Shown here one piece after another: positions 9,616 to 19,635 of a DNA stretch of 64,000 bases (position 1 is its first letter; each line of letters opens with the position of its first letter). The position numbers and the translations under genes are program-made. This DNA is from Metabacillus sp. KUDC1714. Lineage in GTDB: Bacteria > Bacillota > Bacilli > Bacillales > Bacillaceae. The stretch covers positions 186,001 through 250,000 of the forward strand of contig NZ_CP055263.1 in NCBI RefSeq assembly GCF_014217835.1, given 5' to 3'. A model generated the notes under the pieces. That model searched no databases and was not told where the DNA came from. It saw only the letters and a list, made by a program, of their open reading frames with translations.

Positions 9616-11382
9616 TTACTCTACTTTAAATTGCTTTATACTTTCTGTTAATGTTTTTGATAAATCTGTAAGAATTAAACCCATTTCATGTGTGCGATTG
9701 ATTTGAGTAATCTGTCCTTCTGATGATGCAAGCATTTGCTCGGCACTAGCTAAAGTTTCCTGTGAAATCGAAACAAAATTTTCTGAAGATTGTTCCATTC
9801 TTGGAAGTGATCTGTTTAGTTCCTGCAGGTAATCCTTCATACCAGACAGCTTCCCATTCACCTTCGATATTTCTGTCATTAACAGATCAAAAGCTTCCTT
9901 CGACTCTTCTGCAACAACAAGGTGTGACTGGATATTACCTAACATCGATTCAAATTCATTGTTAGCTTGATCTGAAATCTTTTCCATCATTTGAATTGAT
10001 TGAGTAATTTCCTCAGTTGCTTTGGATGATTGATCAGCAAGTTTACGAACTTCATTTGCAACTACTGCAAAGCCTTTACCCGCTTCACCTGCACGTGCAG
10101 CTTCTATTGTAGCATTTAAAGCAAGAAGCTTTGTCTGTTCTGCGATTGATTGAATAATACTAACAACCTTAGTAATAACGATCGAGTTGTCTCTAACTCC
10201 TTTAATCGTGGTCGTCATTTTTGTAAATTCTTGATCAAATTCATTCATTGAATGAATCATTTGAGAAATCCTACTTTCTCCCTTTACAGCAGAATGATCC
10301 ATGTCTGATGCACTATTAAATACATATTCCATGTTTTGAAGAATAAGCGTTATATCACTTTTCATTTTTTGGAATGTCACAACATTTTCATCTGAGCTGG
10401 TAGCTGTTTGTTCAGCTCCTGTTTTTACGACCTTGATCGCTTCAACAAGTTGACTGTTTTGGAGCATTACATCATCTGATGCCTCCCTCAAATGCTTACC
10501 TGTTGTAAAAAGTTCTGTCGTTGTTCCATTTATATGAGTAATCATTTCACGCATTTGTTTCATCATTTGATTAAAGCTTTTATGTAAGGAGTATATTTCA
10601 GGAATATTAGTCGATAATTTTATGTCGTTTGATAAATCTCCATTTCTAATTTCTCTCATTGCATTCTGTAGCGTGGATAAAGGCTTTGTTAAACTTCTTA
10701 CAAGTATAAACAAAACGACTGTTGTAATGACAACACTTATTAAAACAACAATACCAATAAAATTAGCAAGGTGATTTACTGGCTCCATATAGTTATTTGT
10801 CGGAACAAGAATTACATAATACCCTTTTAATTCCTGTATTTCCTTAAAAGATAAAGTAAAATCGATTCCATCTATCTTCTTATGTAGCACACCGTGATCT
10901 TTTTCCAAAATAGCTTTTACTAACTCTTCAGAAATCGTAATTCCTGGTTCCTTATTGATATCCATAGGCACAGCACCATCTTTTGACACTAAGAAGAATT
11001 TTGCTGGTAATCCATCTTGTATTAATGCGGCGGATTGTCCTGGTATAACAACATCATCCACTCTTTTTGAAAATTCCTCCTCATCTCCAATATATGCAAA
11101 GGCCAAATTTTTAACAATATCGGAAGTTGTATTAACTTCTCTATAAAGTCGTTCTTCAATTATTTTCATCGTTGTATCCTTTGACTCACTATATGATGTA
11201 AAACCTACAACACTAATGGATGATAATAATAGGAAGAGAACTAGAATAATTAATCTCGACTGAAGAGAGATTTTAGAAAAAATTGTTTGTTTATACTCTA
11301 CTTGTTGCTTTTTCTGATTTTTTTTATGAAGCTTTAGCTTTATTTCGTTTGTTTTATTGACTAAGTTTAGTAATTTATTCAT
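9616..11382 (-). CDS. Methyl-accepting chemotaxis protein
   Basis: This is a transmembrane receptor that would relay a ligand signal to CheA/CheW and the flagellar motor. The 588-residue protein has an unusually long, Lys-rich cytoplasmic N-terminus (residues 1-42), a first helix at about 43-63, an extracellular sensor of about 140 residues, a second helix at about 206-229 and a HAMP domain to about 283. The signalling coiled coil has the conserved hairpin tip '[19 protein letters not shown]' (about 425-443). The ligand is unknown. It is a single-gene unit. As I recall, B. subtilis has only yqgA at this place, so the gene may be a lineage-specific insertion. Confidence 0.92.
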   Translation of the reverse strand: MNKLLNLVNKTNEIKLKLHKKNQKKQQVEYKQTIFSKISLQSRLIILVLFLLLSSISVVGFTSYSESKDTTMKIIEERLYREVNTTSDIVKNLAFAYIGDEEEFSKRVDDVVIPGQSAALIQDGLPAKFFLVSKDGAVPMDINKEPGITISEELVKAILEKDHGVLHKKIDGIDFTLSFKEIQELKGYYVILVPTNNYMEPVNHLANFIGIVVLISVVITTVVLFILVRSLTKPLSTLQNAMREIRNGDLSNDIKLSTNIPEIYSLHKSFNQMMKQMREMITHINGTTTELFTTGKHLREASDDVMLQNSQLVEAIKVVKTGAEQTATSSDENVVTFQKMKSDITLILQNMEYVFNSASDMDHSAVKGESRISQMIHSMNEFDQEFTKMTTTIKGVRDNSIVITKVVSIIQSIAEQTKLLALNATIEAARAGEAGKGFAVVANEVRKLADQSSKATEEITQSIQMMEKISDQANNEFESMLGNIQSHLVVAEESKEAFDLLMTEISKVNGKLSGMKDYLQELNRSLPRMEQSSENFVSISQETLASAEQMLASSEGQITQINRTHEMGLILTDLSKTLTESIKQFKVE

Positions 11383-11425
11383 ATTACACCCCTATCTACA
11401 ATTCATTAAGAATTATGACAGGGAA

Positions 11426-11454
11426 ATATTAAGGAAGTGTAAATCTATTGTAAA
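11426..11454 (-). promoter_or_regulatory. Possible sigma-A-type promoter of the chemotaxis receptor gene
   Basis: TTTACA and TAATAT are spaced by 17 bases on the minus strand, about 45 bases before the start codon. Chemotaxis receptors of Bacillus are often read by sigma-D instead. A weak TAAA-N15-like match exists nearby, but its -10 part is poor. Confidence 0.4.
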
Positions 11455-11590
11455 TTTTTGTTGTGTTTAGTCGAAAAGTCGCGAATCTTTTTTACTATTA
11501 ACGTTAAATTATATTTTTAATGGAATAAATTACTTGGACAAGCATATGTATGGGTTAATACGATTTTTAACTCATATTGGAGGCAGAAAG

Positions 11591-11923
11591 ATGAAACGAA
11601 TTTCGTTATTAATAATAGGTCTTTTCCTTTGTTATATTATTTATTATGACTTTCAAATCGGGACACTTCCTGCTTTTAGTATGTCAAATGTCGAGGAAAC
11701 TCCAACATCACCTGATAATAATAAAAAAAGTACTACAATTCCGTATTATGAAGTAAAAATTAAACAAGGTGATACAGTTTTATCCGTAACAGAACGATAT
11801 CACGGTACTCTCCCTACCTCGATTGAACAAATTGTTCAAGATTTTGAAGGATTAAATACAAATGTGAAGGCAGAATCAATATTACTAGGTGAAACATACC
11901 GTTTTCCTGATTATAAACAATAG
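11591..11923 (+). CDS. yqfZ: LysM-domain protein, YqfZ family
   Basis: This 110-residue protein has an N-terminal hydrophobic segment (about residues 4-20) that could be a signal anchor, a Ser/Pro/Thr/Asn-rich linker and a C-terminal LysM-like fold. The latter opens with 'YYEVKIKQGDTVLSVTERYH' and ends with 'GETYRFPDY'. LysM domains bind peptidoglycan glycans, so a surface or spore-envelope role is likely. The ATG at 11591 is chosen for its GGAGG-type site; the frame extends 19 codons upstream without one. It precedes ispG on the same strand, as yqfZ does in B. subtilis. Confidence 0.75.
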   Translation: MKRISLLIIGLFLCYIIYYDFQIGTLPAFSMSNVEETPTSPDNNKKSTTIPYYEVKIKQGDTVLSVTERYHGTLPTSIEQIVQDFEGLNTNVKAESILLGETYRFPDYKQ

Positions 11924-12065
11924 TTGATCCTTGTCATTTATTATGACTCCCTGTAAAATGAGTGTGGGAAGTACATTTACTAGAAAAAATAGACTAGGTC
12001 AAGTATCATTAATTAAGATAATGAAGAACAGAGATATAAACTTATTTTTAAGGAGCGATTTACAC

Positions 12066-13172
12066 GTGAGTGAAATCATACATCGTACAAAAACTCGTCC
12101 TGTTAAAGTTGGAAATTTAACGATTGGTGGAAATAATGAGGTTGTTATTCAAAGCATGACAACAACAAAAACACATGATGTCGAAGCAACAGTTGCTGAA
12201 ATCAATCGTTTAGAGGAAGCGGGATGTCAGATTGTGCGTGTAGCATGTCCAGATGAACGTGCTGCAAATGCAATTGCTGAAATAAAAAAGAGAATTAATA
12301 TTCCTCTTGTTGTTGATATTCATTTTGACTATAAACTTGCTCTAAAAGCGATTGAAGGTGGAGCAGATAAAATAAGAATTAACCCAGGTAACATCGGGAG
12401 AAAAGAAAAAGTTGAGGCTGTTGTAAAAGCAGCAAAAGAACGTAACATCCCAATAAGAATTGGTGTAAATGCGGGATCTCTTGAAAAAAGAATCCTTGAA
12501 AAATACGGTTATCCTACAGCTGATGGGATGGTGGAAAGTGCATTACATCACATTAAAATACTTGAAGATTTAGATTTCCATGATATCATCGTATCTATGA
12601 AAGCCTCTGATGTAAACTTAGCGATAGAAGCCTATGAAAAGGCTGCTAAGGCGTTTGATTATCCTTTACATTTAGGAATTACTGAATCAGGGACACTTTT
12701 TGCTGGAACAGTTAAAAGTGCTGCTGGTCTAGGTGTTATTTTAAATAAAGGGATTGGAAACACGCTTCGTATTTCTTTAAGTGCAGACCCCGTTGAAGAA
12801 GTAAAAGTTGCACGTGAACTTTTAAAATCCTTTGGTTTAGCTGCTAATGCCGCAACATTAATTTCTTGTCCAACATGTGGACGAATTGAGATCGACTTAA
12901 TTAGTATTGCAAATGAAGTTGAAGAATATATAGCAAAAATCAAAGCACCAATAAAAGTTGCAGTATTAGGTTGTGCTGTAAATGGACCAGGTGAAGCACG
13001 TGAAGCAGATATAGGTATTGCAGGAGCACGAGGTGAAGGTCTTTTATTCCGTAAAGGTGAAATTGTCCGTAAGGTTCCTGAAGAAACAATGGTTGAGGAA
13101 CTGAAAAAGGAAATCGATAAAATTGCTGAAGAGCATTTTGCAAAGCAGGAAGCTGAAAAGCTCAAAGCATAG
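12066..13172 (+). CDS. ispG: 4-hydroxy-3-methylbut-2-en-1-yl diphosphate synthase (flavodoxin) IspG
   Basis: IspG is the penultimate enzyme of the MEP isoprenoid pathway, converting methylerythritol cyclodiphosphate to HMBPP with a [4Fe-4S] cluster. The 368-residue protein uses a GTG start ten bases after AAGGAG; an upstream extension of 45 codons lacks a site. It has the TIM-barrel opening '[20 protein letters not shown]' and the cluster-binding cysteines in 'SCPTCGR' and '[12 protein letters not shown]'. IspH, the next enzyme, is encoded about 7.4 kb further on. The minus-strand frames here are shadows. Confidence 0.97.
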   Translation: MSEIIHRTKTRPVKVGNLTIGGNNEVVIQSMTTTKTHDVEATVAEINRLEEAGCQIVRVACPDERAANAIAEIKKRINIPLVVDIHFDYKLALKAIEGGADKIRINPGNIGRKEKVEAVVKAAKERNIPIRIGVNAGSLEKRILEKYGYPTADGMVESALHHIKILEDLDFHDIIVSMKASDVNLAIEAYEKAAKAFDYPLHLGITESGTLFAGTVKSAAGLGVILNKGIGNTLRISLSADPVEEVKVARELLKSFGLAANAATLISCPTCGRIEIDLISIANEVEEYIAKIKAPIKVAVLGCAVNGPGEAREADIGIAGARGEGLLFRKGEIVRKVPEETMVEELKKEIDKIAEEHFAKQEAEKLKA

Positions 13173-13180
13173 AAACTAAA

Positions 13181-13226
13181 GGGTAGAAAATACTACATGT
13201 AGTATTTTCTACCCTTCCTTTTTTAT
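13181..13226. terminator. Strong terminator hairpin between ispG and a small gene
   Basis: A perfect 15-base stem (positions 13181-13195 with 13200-13214) encloses a CATG loop and is followed by a T-rich run on the plus strand. It ends ispG transcription and also lies just beyond the end of the convergent minus-strand small gene. Confidence 0.9.
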
Positions 13227-13230
13227 AAAG

Positions 13231-13446
13231 TTATTTCTCTTCATCCTTCACCGGAAGCAGCACAGCTCCAATATTACTGCTCGCGGACAGAGTAGATTCA
13301 ATATTATCCTCTACTTTTTTCTCTTCATAAAAACGATTTTGAATTGCATAATTTGCCGTATATGTTTCATTTTCTTGGTTAACTGGATCAGTTCCATGAT
13401 TACCTAGTGATTTCTGGATTTTTTCATTTGCCTCATATCTTTTCAT
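13231..13446 (-). CDS. Small hypothetical protein, 71 residues
   Basis: I do not recognise this protein. It is hydrophilic and charged, with no cysteine, no signal peptide and no membrane segment; the C-terminal third (ESTLSASSNIGAVLLPVKDEEK) is less polar. The AAAGGAG site seven bases before the ATG is strong and the frame fills the space between yqfX and the ispG terminator, so I regard it as real. It could be a small sporulation or stress protein, but nothing in the sequence shows this. Confidence 0.6.
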   Translation of the reverse strand: MKRYEANEKIQKSLGNHGTDPVNQENETYTANYAIQNRFYEEKKVEDNIESTLSASSNIGAVLLPVKDEEK

Positions 13447-13483
13447 ATTTTACTCCTTTTAGTTTGCGAAAAAGCGTAAATTA

Positions 13484-13509
13484 GGGATTGACCATATAAG
13501 GTCAATCCC
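13484..13509 (-). terminator. Possible terminator or processing hairpin after yqfX
   Basis: A ten-base perfect stem (GGGATTGACC with GGTCAATCCC) around ATATAA lies between yqfX and the 71-residue gene. The trailing T-run is weak, so partial read-through into the small gene is possible. Confidence 0.5.
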
Positions 13510-13532
13510 TTCTATCGTTCAGTCAGTCCATT

Positions 13533-13928
13533 TTAGAAAAATGGCATAATAAAGATTCCTAAAATGATGGAAATTGCACCGATTCCAATTGCCCATGCTC
13601 CTAAAGCTTTTGCTCCCCTTCTACGTGCAATGAAGCCAACAATTATACCTGCAGCCCCTAAAATAACAGGTAAAATAAACAGTGAAATAATGGAAAGAGC
13701 TAAAGCTAAATACCCCATTCCTCTGCCTTCGCCCACTACTTCATCACGATCAGCTTCTCTGTCTACTGCAGCATAGTCTCTTCTTAAGTTCACTGGTGCG
13801 GCTATTTCTGCTGCAGTCTCTTCTTGAAAGTCGTCTTCAATTTCTCGATCTAGTGGCGTGAATCCCTTGTAATCAGGGTTGTCAAAACGAGCACGTTCTT
13901 GATTTTCGAACTTATTTTCGTCTGCCAT
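13533..13928 (-). CDS. yqfX: Membrane protein, YqfX family
   Basis: This 131-residue protein has an acidic, Arg/Asp/Glu-rich cytoplasmic half (residues 1-70) and a C-terminal pair of glycine-rich hydrophobic helices (about 74-96 and 105-130) separated by a short basic loop 'ARRRGAKALGAW'. The design and its position near ispG and yqfW match B. subtilis YqfX, of unknown function. A plus-strand frame over the same region is a shadow. Confidence 0.7.
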   Translation of the reverse strand: MADENKFENQERARFDNPDYKGFTPLDREIEDDFQEETAAEIAAPVNLRRDYAAVDREADRDEVVGEGRGMGYLALALSIISLFILPVILGAAGIIVGFIARRRGAKALGAWAIGIGAISIILGIFIMPFF

Positions 13929-14070
13929 TAAGATCCCTTCCTTTCATATATAAAGGAGCATTTATAGTATGAGCTAATGATGCAGAACTATAACTGTAAA
14001 ACTTTTCTGTTCGTTTAAAAATTGATTATGGTACACTACTAATAGGAAGCAACGAAGGAGAGAGCATATT

Positions 14071-14643
14071 ATGTTACGACTAGGAATTGATATTGATGGT
14101 ACAGTTACAGACCCTAAGACGTTTGTACCTTATTTAAATAAATCATTTAATAAAACCCTAACATATAATGATTTAAAGCAATATGATTTAACAAAGGTAT
14201 TAAATATAACCGAGGTAGAATTTTGGAAATGGATGGATGAGTTCGAACCAATTATTTATAAAGAAGCACCTCTTGCCTTACATGCTAAAGCCGTTTTGGA
14301 TAATTGGAAGGAGCAACACCAGCTTTTATTTATTAGTGCAAGAAGAAAACATTTACTTGATATTACATACAATTGGTTCAATGAAAACGAGCTTTATTAT
14401 CATCATATTGAATTAATTGGTAGTCACGACAAGCTTGAAGCTGTTAAAAACAATGATATTTCAATCTTTTTTGAGGACAAGCACGATAATGCTTGTATGA
14501 TTAGTGAAGAGCATCAGATCCCAGTAATTCTTTTTAATACTCCTTATAACCAGGATCCCGTACCAAGCGGAGTTATCCGTGTGGACCATTGGCTAGAGGC
14601 TAAAGACTGGGTGAATCAATGGTATGAAGTGAAAGTTTTATAA
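14071..14643 (+). CDS. yqfW: Putative HAD-type 5'-nucleotidase, YqfW family
   Basis: This 190-residue cytoplasmic enzyme of the haloacid dehalogenase superfamily carries the nucleophile motif 'GIDIDGTVTD' at residues 5-14 (Asp7 and Asp9), a second motif around 'LLFISARRK' and the acidic motif 'FFEDKHDNA'. These fit a small deoxyribonucleotidase-like phosphatase; the natural substrate is not known. A good AAGGAGAG site precedes the ATG. It is convergent with zur. Confidence 0.75.
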   Translation: MLRLGIDIDGTVTDPKTFVPYLNKSFNKTLTYNDLKQYDLTKVLNITEVEFWKWMDEFEPIIYKEAPLALHAKAVLDNWKEQHQLLFISARRKHLLDITYNWFNENELYYHHIELIGSHDKLEAVKNNDISIFFEDKHDNACMISEEHQIPVILFNTPYNQDPVPSGVIRVDHWLEAKDWVNQWYEVKVL

Positions 14644-14716
14644 GGAACAAAAGCGCTGGAGCTGGATGTCATGCGCTTATCCAACAGTTCAAGAATATTA
14701 TAATTTCCTTAAACGA
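14643..14716. repeat. Possible second dispersed-repeat family member
   Basis: The stretch after the yqfW stop codon (GGAACAAAAGCGCTGGAGCT... to ...ATTATAATTTCCTT) is a non-coding block that resembles a short intergenic repeat I recall from other Bacillus genomes. Only one clear copy is present in this window, so the call depends on memory. Confidence 0.4.
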
Positions 14717-14721
14717 CAAAT

Positions 14722-14756
14722 AAGGCTCTGACACCAAATTGTCAGAGCCTTACTTT
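14722..14756. terminator. Bidirectional terminator between yqfW and zur
   Basis: An 11-base perfect stem (AAGGCTCTGAC with GTCAGAGCCTT) lies between the convergent genes yqfW and zur and overlaps the end of the zur stop codon. T-rich flanks occur on both strands. Confidence 0.8.
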
Positions 14757-15165
14757 AATTGCATTGTGGGCATGTCCCATATATTTCAAACTTATGTCCA
14801 CTAATATCATATCCGGCTAGGTTTTCTTCTAGGTTCCCCATTGGACACCCAGGTATTTCTTTTGTTTTTCCACATTGTAAACATATGAAATGATGATGAT
14901 GATGCTTTGTATCACATGTAAATCTGAAATGCTTTTCTCCAGATAGTTCTGTCATTTCAAAAATTCCCAAATCAGCAAATAACGATAAATTTCTATAAAT
15001 CGTATCGAAGCTTAAACCTGGATAATCATTCTTTAATGACTCTAATACATCTTTTGCAGTTAAGTATTTATCGTAATCAGCAAAAAGCTGGAGCATTTCT
15101 TCTCTTTTACTTGTGTATTTGTAGCCTTTTTCTTTTAATAAGTCGAGAGCTTCTTGAACATTCAT
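14755..15165 (-). CDS. zur: Zinc-uptake regulator Zur (Fur family)
   Basis: Zur represses zinc-uptake genes when zinc is plentiful. The 136-residue protein has a winged-helix DNA-binding half (about residues 1-80, with '[20 protein letters not shown]') and a metal-binding dimerisation half. The latter includes the run '[18 protein letters not shown]' and a second CxxC at the very C-terminus ('YGTCPQCN'), the usual structural zinc site. The start overlaps the znuB stop by four bases, so regulator and transporter are translated together, consistent with autoregulation by zinc. Confidence 0.92.
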   Translation of the reverse strand: MNVQEALDLLKEKGYKYTSKREEMLQLFADYDKYLTAKDVLESLKNDYPGLSFDTIYRNLSLFADLGIFEMTELSGEKHFRFTCDTKHHHHHFICLQCGKTKEIPGCPMGNLEENLAGYDISGHKFEIYGTCPQCN

Positions 15166-16004
15166 GAAACTTTCCCCTTTGTAAATTTAGTCCATAAAAT
15201 AGCTAAAATAAGAATAATAACAGATAAAATAACGATAGTTCCACCTGGTGCTAAATCTAAATAATAAGCTAGGATTAATCCAATAATAACAGAAAGTTCA
15301 CCGAATAGTACAGAAAAGAAAATGGTTTGTTTAAAGCCTTTTGCAATTCGTATACTCGCTGCAACTGGCAATGTCATTAACGAGGAAACAAGTAAAATTC
15401 CAACAATCCTCATTGAACCAGCAATAACCAACGCGACAATTAAAATAAAAATGAAGTGAATCCACTTTGCATGGATACCAGATGCTGTTGCATGTTCTTC
15501 ATCAAATGATAACAAGAATAGTTCCTTATAAAGAAGAAAGACGGTACCAATAACAAAGACTGTTATCCCTATTATTACATATAAATCTGTACGGCTAACT
15601 GCGCTAATACTACCGAATAAATAGCTAAAAAGATCTGTATTAAAACCATCTGCTAGAGAAATAAATATAACACTAATACCTACACCACTAGATAAAATGA
15701 TTGGTATCGCAAGTTCTTGATAATGCTTATAAACTGTACGAAGCTTTTCAATGAAAAGAGATCCCGTTACAGAAAAGGCCATACCTAAATAAATAGGATT
15801 TAAACCAGCAAATACAGCAACCTTTTTCTCAAGCAATAAGCTTGCTGCAATTCCTGCTAATGTCACATGACTCAATGCATCAGCAATAAGAGACATTCGT
15901 CTTACAACAACAAACACGCCTAACAGCGGTGCGATTAATCCAATTAACATACCTGATAAAAATGCATTTTGTAAAAATTCATATTCGAAGAGACTGCTTA
16001 CCAT
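15162..16004 (-). CDS. znuB: Zinc ABC transporter permease ZnuB/AdcB
   Basis: This 280-residue permease of the ABC-3 family forms the membrane channel for zinc (or possibly manganese) import. About eight hydrophobic segments are visible, with the typical N-terminal '[25 protein letters not shown]' and the later '[18 protein letters not shown]' motifs. It lies 15 bases after znuC and overlaps zur. Zinc specificity is inferred from zur. No substrate-binding lipoprotein gene is in this cluster. Confidence 0.88.
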   Translation of the reverse strand: MVSSLFEYEFLQNAFLSGMLIGLIAPLLGVFVVVRRMSLIADALSHVTLAGIAASLLLEKKVAVFAGLNPIYLGMAFSVTGSLFIEKLRTVYKHYQELAIPIILSSGVGISVIFISLADGFNTDLFSYLFGSISAVSRTDLYVIIGITVFVIGTVFLLYKELFLLSFDEEHATASGIHAKWIHFIFILIVALVIAGSMRIVGILLVSSLMTLPVAASIRIAKGFKQTIFFSVLFGELSVIIGLILAYYLDLAPGGTIVILSVIILILAILWTKFTKGKVS

Positions 16005-16019
16005 TTTTTATATCCTCCA

Positions 16020-16781
16020 TTAATGGGAGTGGTCATGTGTCAACACATGTAATGAGTGTCCATAAAAATCTGACATCTCATCATCCTTTAATAATTCAAA
16101 TTCTCTAGAGTTACCATGAAAATGTAGATGTTTATTAATACAAGCTACATGTGTTACCTTATCTGTAATTGTTCCAACATCATGCGTAACTAAAATTAAC
16201 GTAATCCCCAAATCTCTATTCAAATGCGTTAGCATTTCATAAAAATTTTGAACAGTTTGGGCATCGACACCTACTGTTGGCTCATCTAATATCAATAACC
16301 TAGGATTACTTACAATTGCACGAGCAATAAATGCACGTTGCTGTTGGCCCCCAGAAAGCTCTCCAATGTTTCTTTTTGCAAACTTGCCTAATCCTACTGC
16401 TTCAATTGCCTCATCGACATGCTTGCGGTCTTTTGGACTCATAAATTTGAATAAACCTAATTTGGATGTTAAACCGCTGGAAACAACTTCAAAAACTGAT
16501 GCAGGAAAACCAGTATTAAAGCTATTTGCTTTTTGAGAAACAAACCCAACTTTATGCCAATCCTTGAATTTCTGTATCGTTTGCCCAAACAACTTTATTT
16601 CTCCCTGCTGTGGTTTTAATAACCCTAATAAGCATTTTAATAATGTTGTTTTACCTGATCCATTTGGACCTACAAGCCCAACAAAACTTCCTTGTTCAAT
16701 TGTAATATTTATATCTTCTAACACTTTTTGCCGATCATATGTGAAATTCACATCATTTATTTCAATAATAGGTTGCTTCAT
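16020..16781 (-). CDS. znuC: Zinc ABC transporter ATP-binding protein ZnuC/AdcC
   Basis: This ATPase drives the ZnuB permease. The 253-residue protein has Walker A GPNGSGKT, signature '[15 protein letters not shown]', Walker B 'LLILDEPTVGVD' and the H-loop 'VTHDVG'. The C-terminus is His-rich (HSLHVLTHDHSH), a feature often seen in zinc-transport ATPases. I choose the third in-frame ATG (MKQPIIEI) because AAAGG lies nine bases before it. It is first in znuC-znuB-zur. I could not see a clear Zur box in the 170 bases upstream. Confidence 0.9.
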   Translation of the reverse strand: MKQPIIEINDVNFTYDRQKVLEDINITIEQGSFVGLVGPNGSGKTTLLKCLLGLLKPQQGEIKLFGQTIQKFKDWHKVGFVSQKANSFNTGFPASVFEVVSSGLTSKLGLFKFMSPKDRKHVDEAIEAVGLGKFAKRNIGELSGGQQQRAFIARAIVSNPRLLILDEPTVGVDAQTVQNFYEMLTHLNRDLGITLILVTHDVGTITDKVTHVACINKHLHFHGNSREFELLKDDEMSDFYGHSLHVLTHDHSH

Positions 16782-16960
16782 TGACGTCATCCTTTTCAAA
16801 TTAAGAATCGTTCCGATTTACATCTAGTAAATATCCACGATTGTTTATAACATGTAAATTATACAGAAATAAATCTTCTATGTAAAGGATAAAAATTCAA
16901 CCGTAAAAATCGCACATTTTATATAAACCCCCATACATTGTTTTTAGAGGAGGTTTGAAA

Positions 16961-17215
16961 ATGATCTTATTTCAAAAAATTATTAACCAAAAACTTAACA
17001 ACATATCGGTAGAGGAATTAATGCAGTATGCGAAACAATTTAATGTTACAATAGGTCGAGCTCAAGCGGTTGAGGTTGTAAAAGCCATGCATGGCCAAAA
17101 TATTAATATTTTCAATCAAAACGAGAGAAAACAATTATTACAGAAAATTTCAAGTATCACCTCTCCACAAACTGCACAACAGGTTAATCAAATTTTTCAA
17201 AAATTCACTAATTAA
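16961..17215 (+). CDS. yqfT: DUF2624 family protein, YqfT
   Basis: This 84-residue soluble, mostly helical protein of unknown function is Asn/Gln/Lys-rich. 'ISVEELMQYAKQFNVTI'-like sequence and its place between the znu genes and nfo agree with B. subtilis YqfT. The ATG at 16961 is preceded by GAGGAGG at a good distance; the TTG two codons earlier is too close to it. It ends at a strong terminator. Confidence 0.7.
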   Translation: MILFQKIINQKLNNISVEELMQYAKQFNVTIGRAQAVEVVKAMHGQNINIFNQNERKQLLQKISSITSPQTAQQVNQIFQKFTN

Positions 17216-17240
17216 TAAGTACTTAGAATGGAATAAATGA

Positions 17241-17280
17241 AGAAAAGACAGGATCATTTTTTTTTGATCTGTCTTTTCTC
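17241..17280. terminator. Bidirectional terminator between yqfT and nfo
   Basis: A long stem (AGAAAAGACAG...CTGTCTTTTCT with one bulged base) with a T-rich loop lies between convergent yqfT and nfo. T- and A-rich flanks suit both directions. Confidence 0.75.
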
Positions 17281-17342
17281 AATTAAAACTTTCACATGTT
17301 TTCAACACTATGAAAAGTATATGTCAAAATGTTTTTATTATC

Positions 17343-18236
17343 TTATTGATTCAAGATCTTATCTAATAGACCTTCATCAAATGATTGTTCCTTGAACATA
17401 TTAATTTCAAACTTATAAGGAGGTTTTTTGTATTTTTTATCCTCACCTACAAATGGAGTTTCAAGTATTTTGGGGATAGTTGTTAAAGATGGGTGATGAA
17501 TGACCTTATTTAACGCTTCAAAACCGATATGCCCGAAGCCAATATTTTCATGACGGTCTTTGCTTGCACCCATTGGATTCTTACTATCATTGATGTGCAA
17601 AACCTTTAAACGATCTAAACCAATGATTGAATCAAACTCCTCAAGTACTCCATCAAAGTTATTTACGATATCGTAACCAGCATCATGTGTGTGACATGTA
17701 TCAAAACAGATAGATAAATGCTGGTTATGTGTTACACCATCAATAATCTTTGCCAATTCATCAAAAGAACGTCCACATTCAGAACCTTTTCCCGCCATTG
17801 TTTCTAATGCGATTTGAACTTCCTGATTTTGTTCTAGTACCTCATTTAAGCCTTCAATAATTTTATTAATGCCAACCTCTGGACCTGCTCCTACATGTGC
17901 CCCTGGATGAAGAACAATTTGTTTAGCTCCTAAAGCATGGGTTCTCTCTATTTCTGAACGGAGGAAATCAACACCTAACTTAAATGTAGCTGGATTTGTT
18001 GAATTGCCTATATTAATAATATAGGGTGCATGAACAACGATTTCATCAATTCCATTTTCCTTCATATGGGCTTGTCCAGCTTCAATATTCAAGTCTTCTA
18101 TTTTCTTACGTCTAGTGTTCTGAGGTGCACCTGTGTAGATCATAAATGTATTTGCTCCGTATGAAACAGCTTCTTCACTTGCAGCTAAAAGCATTTTTTT
18201 ACCACTCATCGAGACATGTGATCCAATTTTAAGCAT
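17343..18236 (-). CDS. nfo: Endonuclease IV (AP endonuclease) Nfo
   Basis: Nfo cleaves the DNA backbone at abasic sites in base-excision repair and uses a three-zinc centre. The 297-residue TIM-barrel protein shows the family signatures '[12 protein letters not shown]', '[19 protein letters not shown]', '[15 protein letters not shown]' and '[23 protein letters not shown]', which hold the metal-binding His, Asp and Glu residues. It lies 11 bases after cshB on the same strand, so the two genes are probably co-transcribed, as in B. subtilis (yqfR-yqfS). Confidence 0.97.
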   Translation of the reverse strand: MLKIGSHVSMSGKKMLLAASEEAVSYGANTFMIYTGAPQNTRRKKIEDLNIEAGQAHMKENGIDEIVVHAPYIINIGNSTNPATFKLGVDFLRSEIERTHALGAKQIVLHPGAHVGAGPEVGINKIIEGLNEVLEQNQEVQIALETMAGKGSECGRSFDELAKIIDGVTHNQHLSICFDTCHTHDAGYDIVNNFDGVLEEFDSIIGLDRLKVLHINDSKNPMGASKDRHENIGFGHIGFEALNKVIHHPSLTTIPKILETPFVGEDKKYKKPPYKFEINMFKEQSFDEGLLDKILNQ

Positions 18237-18247
18237 GCGTTCTCCCC

Positions 18248-19564
18248 CTATCTGCTTTTCTTATCTAATCTTCTTTTTCTCTTTTTAATTTGGTCCATTT
18301 CACGAGTCATCTTCTTTTTATATCCTGGTTTAACCTTTTTAGGTTTTTGAACGATACTTTTTGCTAAAGCATCCGCTTCATCTGCGACTCTTTTTCGCTT
18401 TTGTCGACGTTGGCGATCATCTAAATCCTTCCATTCTCCACCGACAAAATCTCTATTAACAAATTCAATACCTAATTTCTCTAATTTGTTTAATGCATCC
18501 TCATCAGATGAATCAAAGAGTGTAACAGCAATCCCTGAACTTCCAGCACGTGCTGTTCTACCAACACGATGAATATAAAAGTCTAACTCTGTTGTTGGAA
18601 TCTCATAATTAATGACATGACTAACACCTTTGATGTCAATTCCTCTTGCTGCTAAATCAGTTGCAACAACATATTGGAAGTCTAAATCATTGATTTGTTT
18701 CATCATTTTTTTACGATCACGAGGCGATAGATCACCATGAATACGGCCAACCTTTAAGCCTTTCTCAAGAAGAGCATTTGCAACTTCATCTGCATTCTTT
18801 TTTGTGTTTGTAAAAACGATCGCCAAAAATGGATTAAATTTAACAAGCATATCATGTACCAATTTTATTTTGTCTCGGTGTCTTGTCGGTACTAGAACAT
18901 GCTCAATTTTCGCTGCAGTAACCTGTTTAGGTGCTACATGTGTAAACTTTGGATTTTCTAAATATTTTTTTAGAAATGGTTTTAGCTTTTCTGGGATCGT
19001 TGCAGAAAAGACAAGAATTTGTAAGTTGTCTGGCATTTGACTAGCAACCATATCAACCTCTTTAATGAATCCCATGTCAAGCATTAAATCTGCTTCATCA
19101 ACGACAAATGTTCGGACTTTATTGACGATTAATGCTTGTTCCTTCACTAAATCGTTAATTCTACCTGGTGTTCCAACAACAATTTGTGGCTGGGTCTTCA
19201 GCTTGTCTATCGTTCGTTGTTTGTCAGTTCCGCCAATATAACATTTCGCTAAGATTTCTTCCTTTGAAAAAGCAATAACCTTTACAACTTCGTTATAGAT
19301 TTGTGTCGCTAGTTCTCTAGTAGGTGCTGTAATAACAACCTGTACTTCTTTACGATCCGGATCAATCTTGTTTAGTAATGGTAATAAATAAGCATGTGTT
19401 TTTCCTGTACCCGTTTGGGATTGACCGATTGCACTTTCACCTTTTAATATTGAAGGTATAAGCCTCTCTTGAATTTCAGTTGGTTCAAAAAATTTCAACT
19501 CATTCGATAATGCTTCTATAATAAACGGTTTTAATGAAAAACGCTCAAATTTTGTTTTCTCCAT
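18248..19564 (-). CDS. cshB: DEAD-box RNA helicase CshB
   Basis: CshB is an ATP-dependent RNA helicase linked to cold shock and ribosome or mRNA remodelling in Bacillus. The 438-residue protein has the helicase motifs 'SQTGTGKT', 'PTRELA', '[10 protein letters not shown]', 'SAT' and '[10 protein letters not shown]', and a Lys/Arg-rich C-terminal tail of about 60 residues likely to bind RNA. The second ATG (MEKTKFERF) is chosen because AGGAGATG is well spaced for it and too close to the first. A strong promoter lies upstream. Confidence 0.93.
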   Translation of the reverse strand: MEKTKFERFSLKPFIIEALSNELKFFEPTEIQERLIPSILKGESAIGQSQTGTGKTHAYLLPLLNKIDPDRKEVQVVITAPTRELATQIYNEVVKVIAFSKEEILAKCYIGGTDKQRTIDKLKTQPQIVVGTPGRINDLVKEQALIVNKVRTFVVDEADLMLDMGFIKEVDMVASQMPDNLQILVFSATIPEKLKPFLKKYLENPKFTHVAPKQVTAAKIEHVLVPTRHRDKIKLVHDMLVKFNPFLAIVFTNTKKNADEVANALLEKGLKVGRIHGDLSPRDRKKMMKQINDLDFQYVVATDLAARGIDIKGVSHVINYEIPTTELDFYIHRVGRTARAGSSGIAVTLFDSSDEDALNKLEKLGIEFVNRDFVGGEWKDLDDRQRRQKRKRVADEADALAKSIVQKPKKVKPGYKKKMTREMDQIKKRKRRLDKKSR

Positions 19565-19635
19565 CCGTGTCATCTCCTTTTAGACAAAGCTTTATCACAC
19601 CTATAATGGTGTACTCTTTATCAGTCCATCATTAC

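Noticed and set aside
11449..11480. Possible sigma-D promoter before the chemotaxis receptor
   Set aside because: The TAAA element exists but the -10 matches GCCGATAT at only about three positions; the sigma-A-like pair fits better.
12659..13165. 168-codon frame antisense to ispG
   Set aside because: Ser/Ala-rich shadow of a conserved gene on the other strand, without a ribosome binding site.
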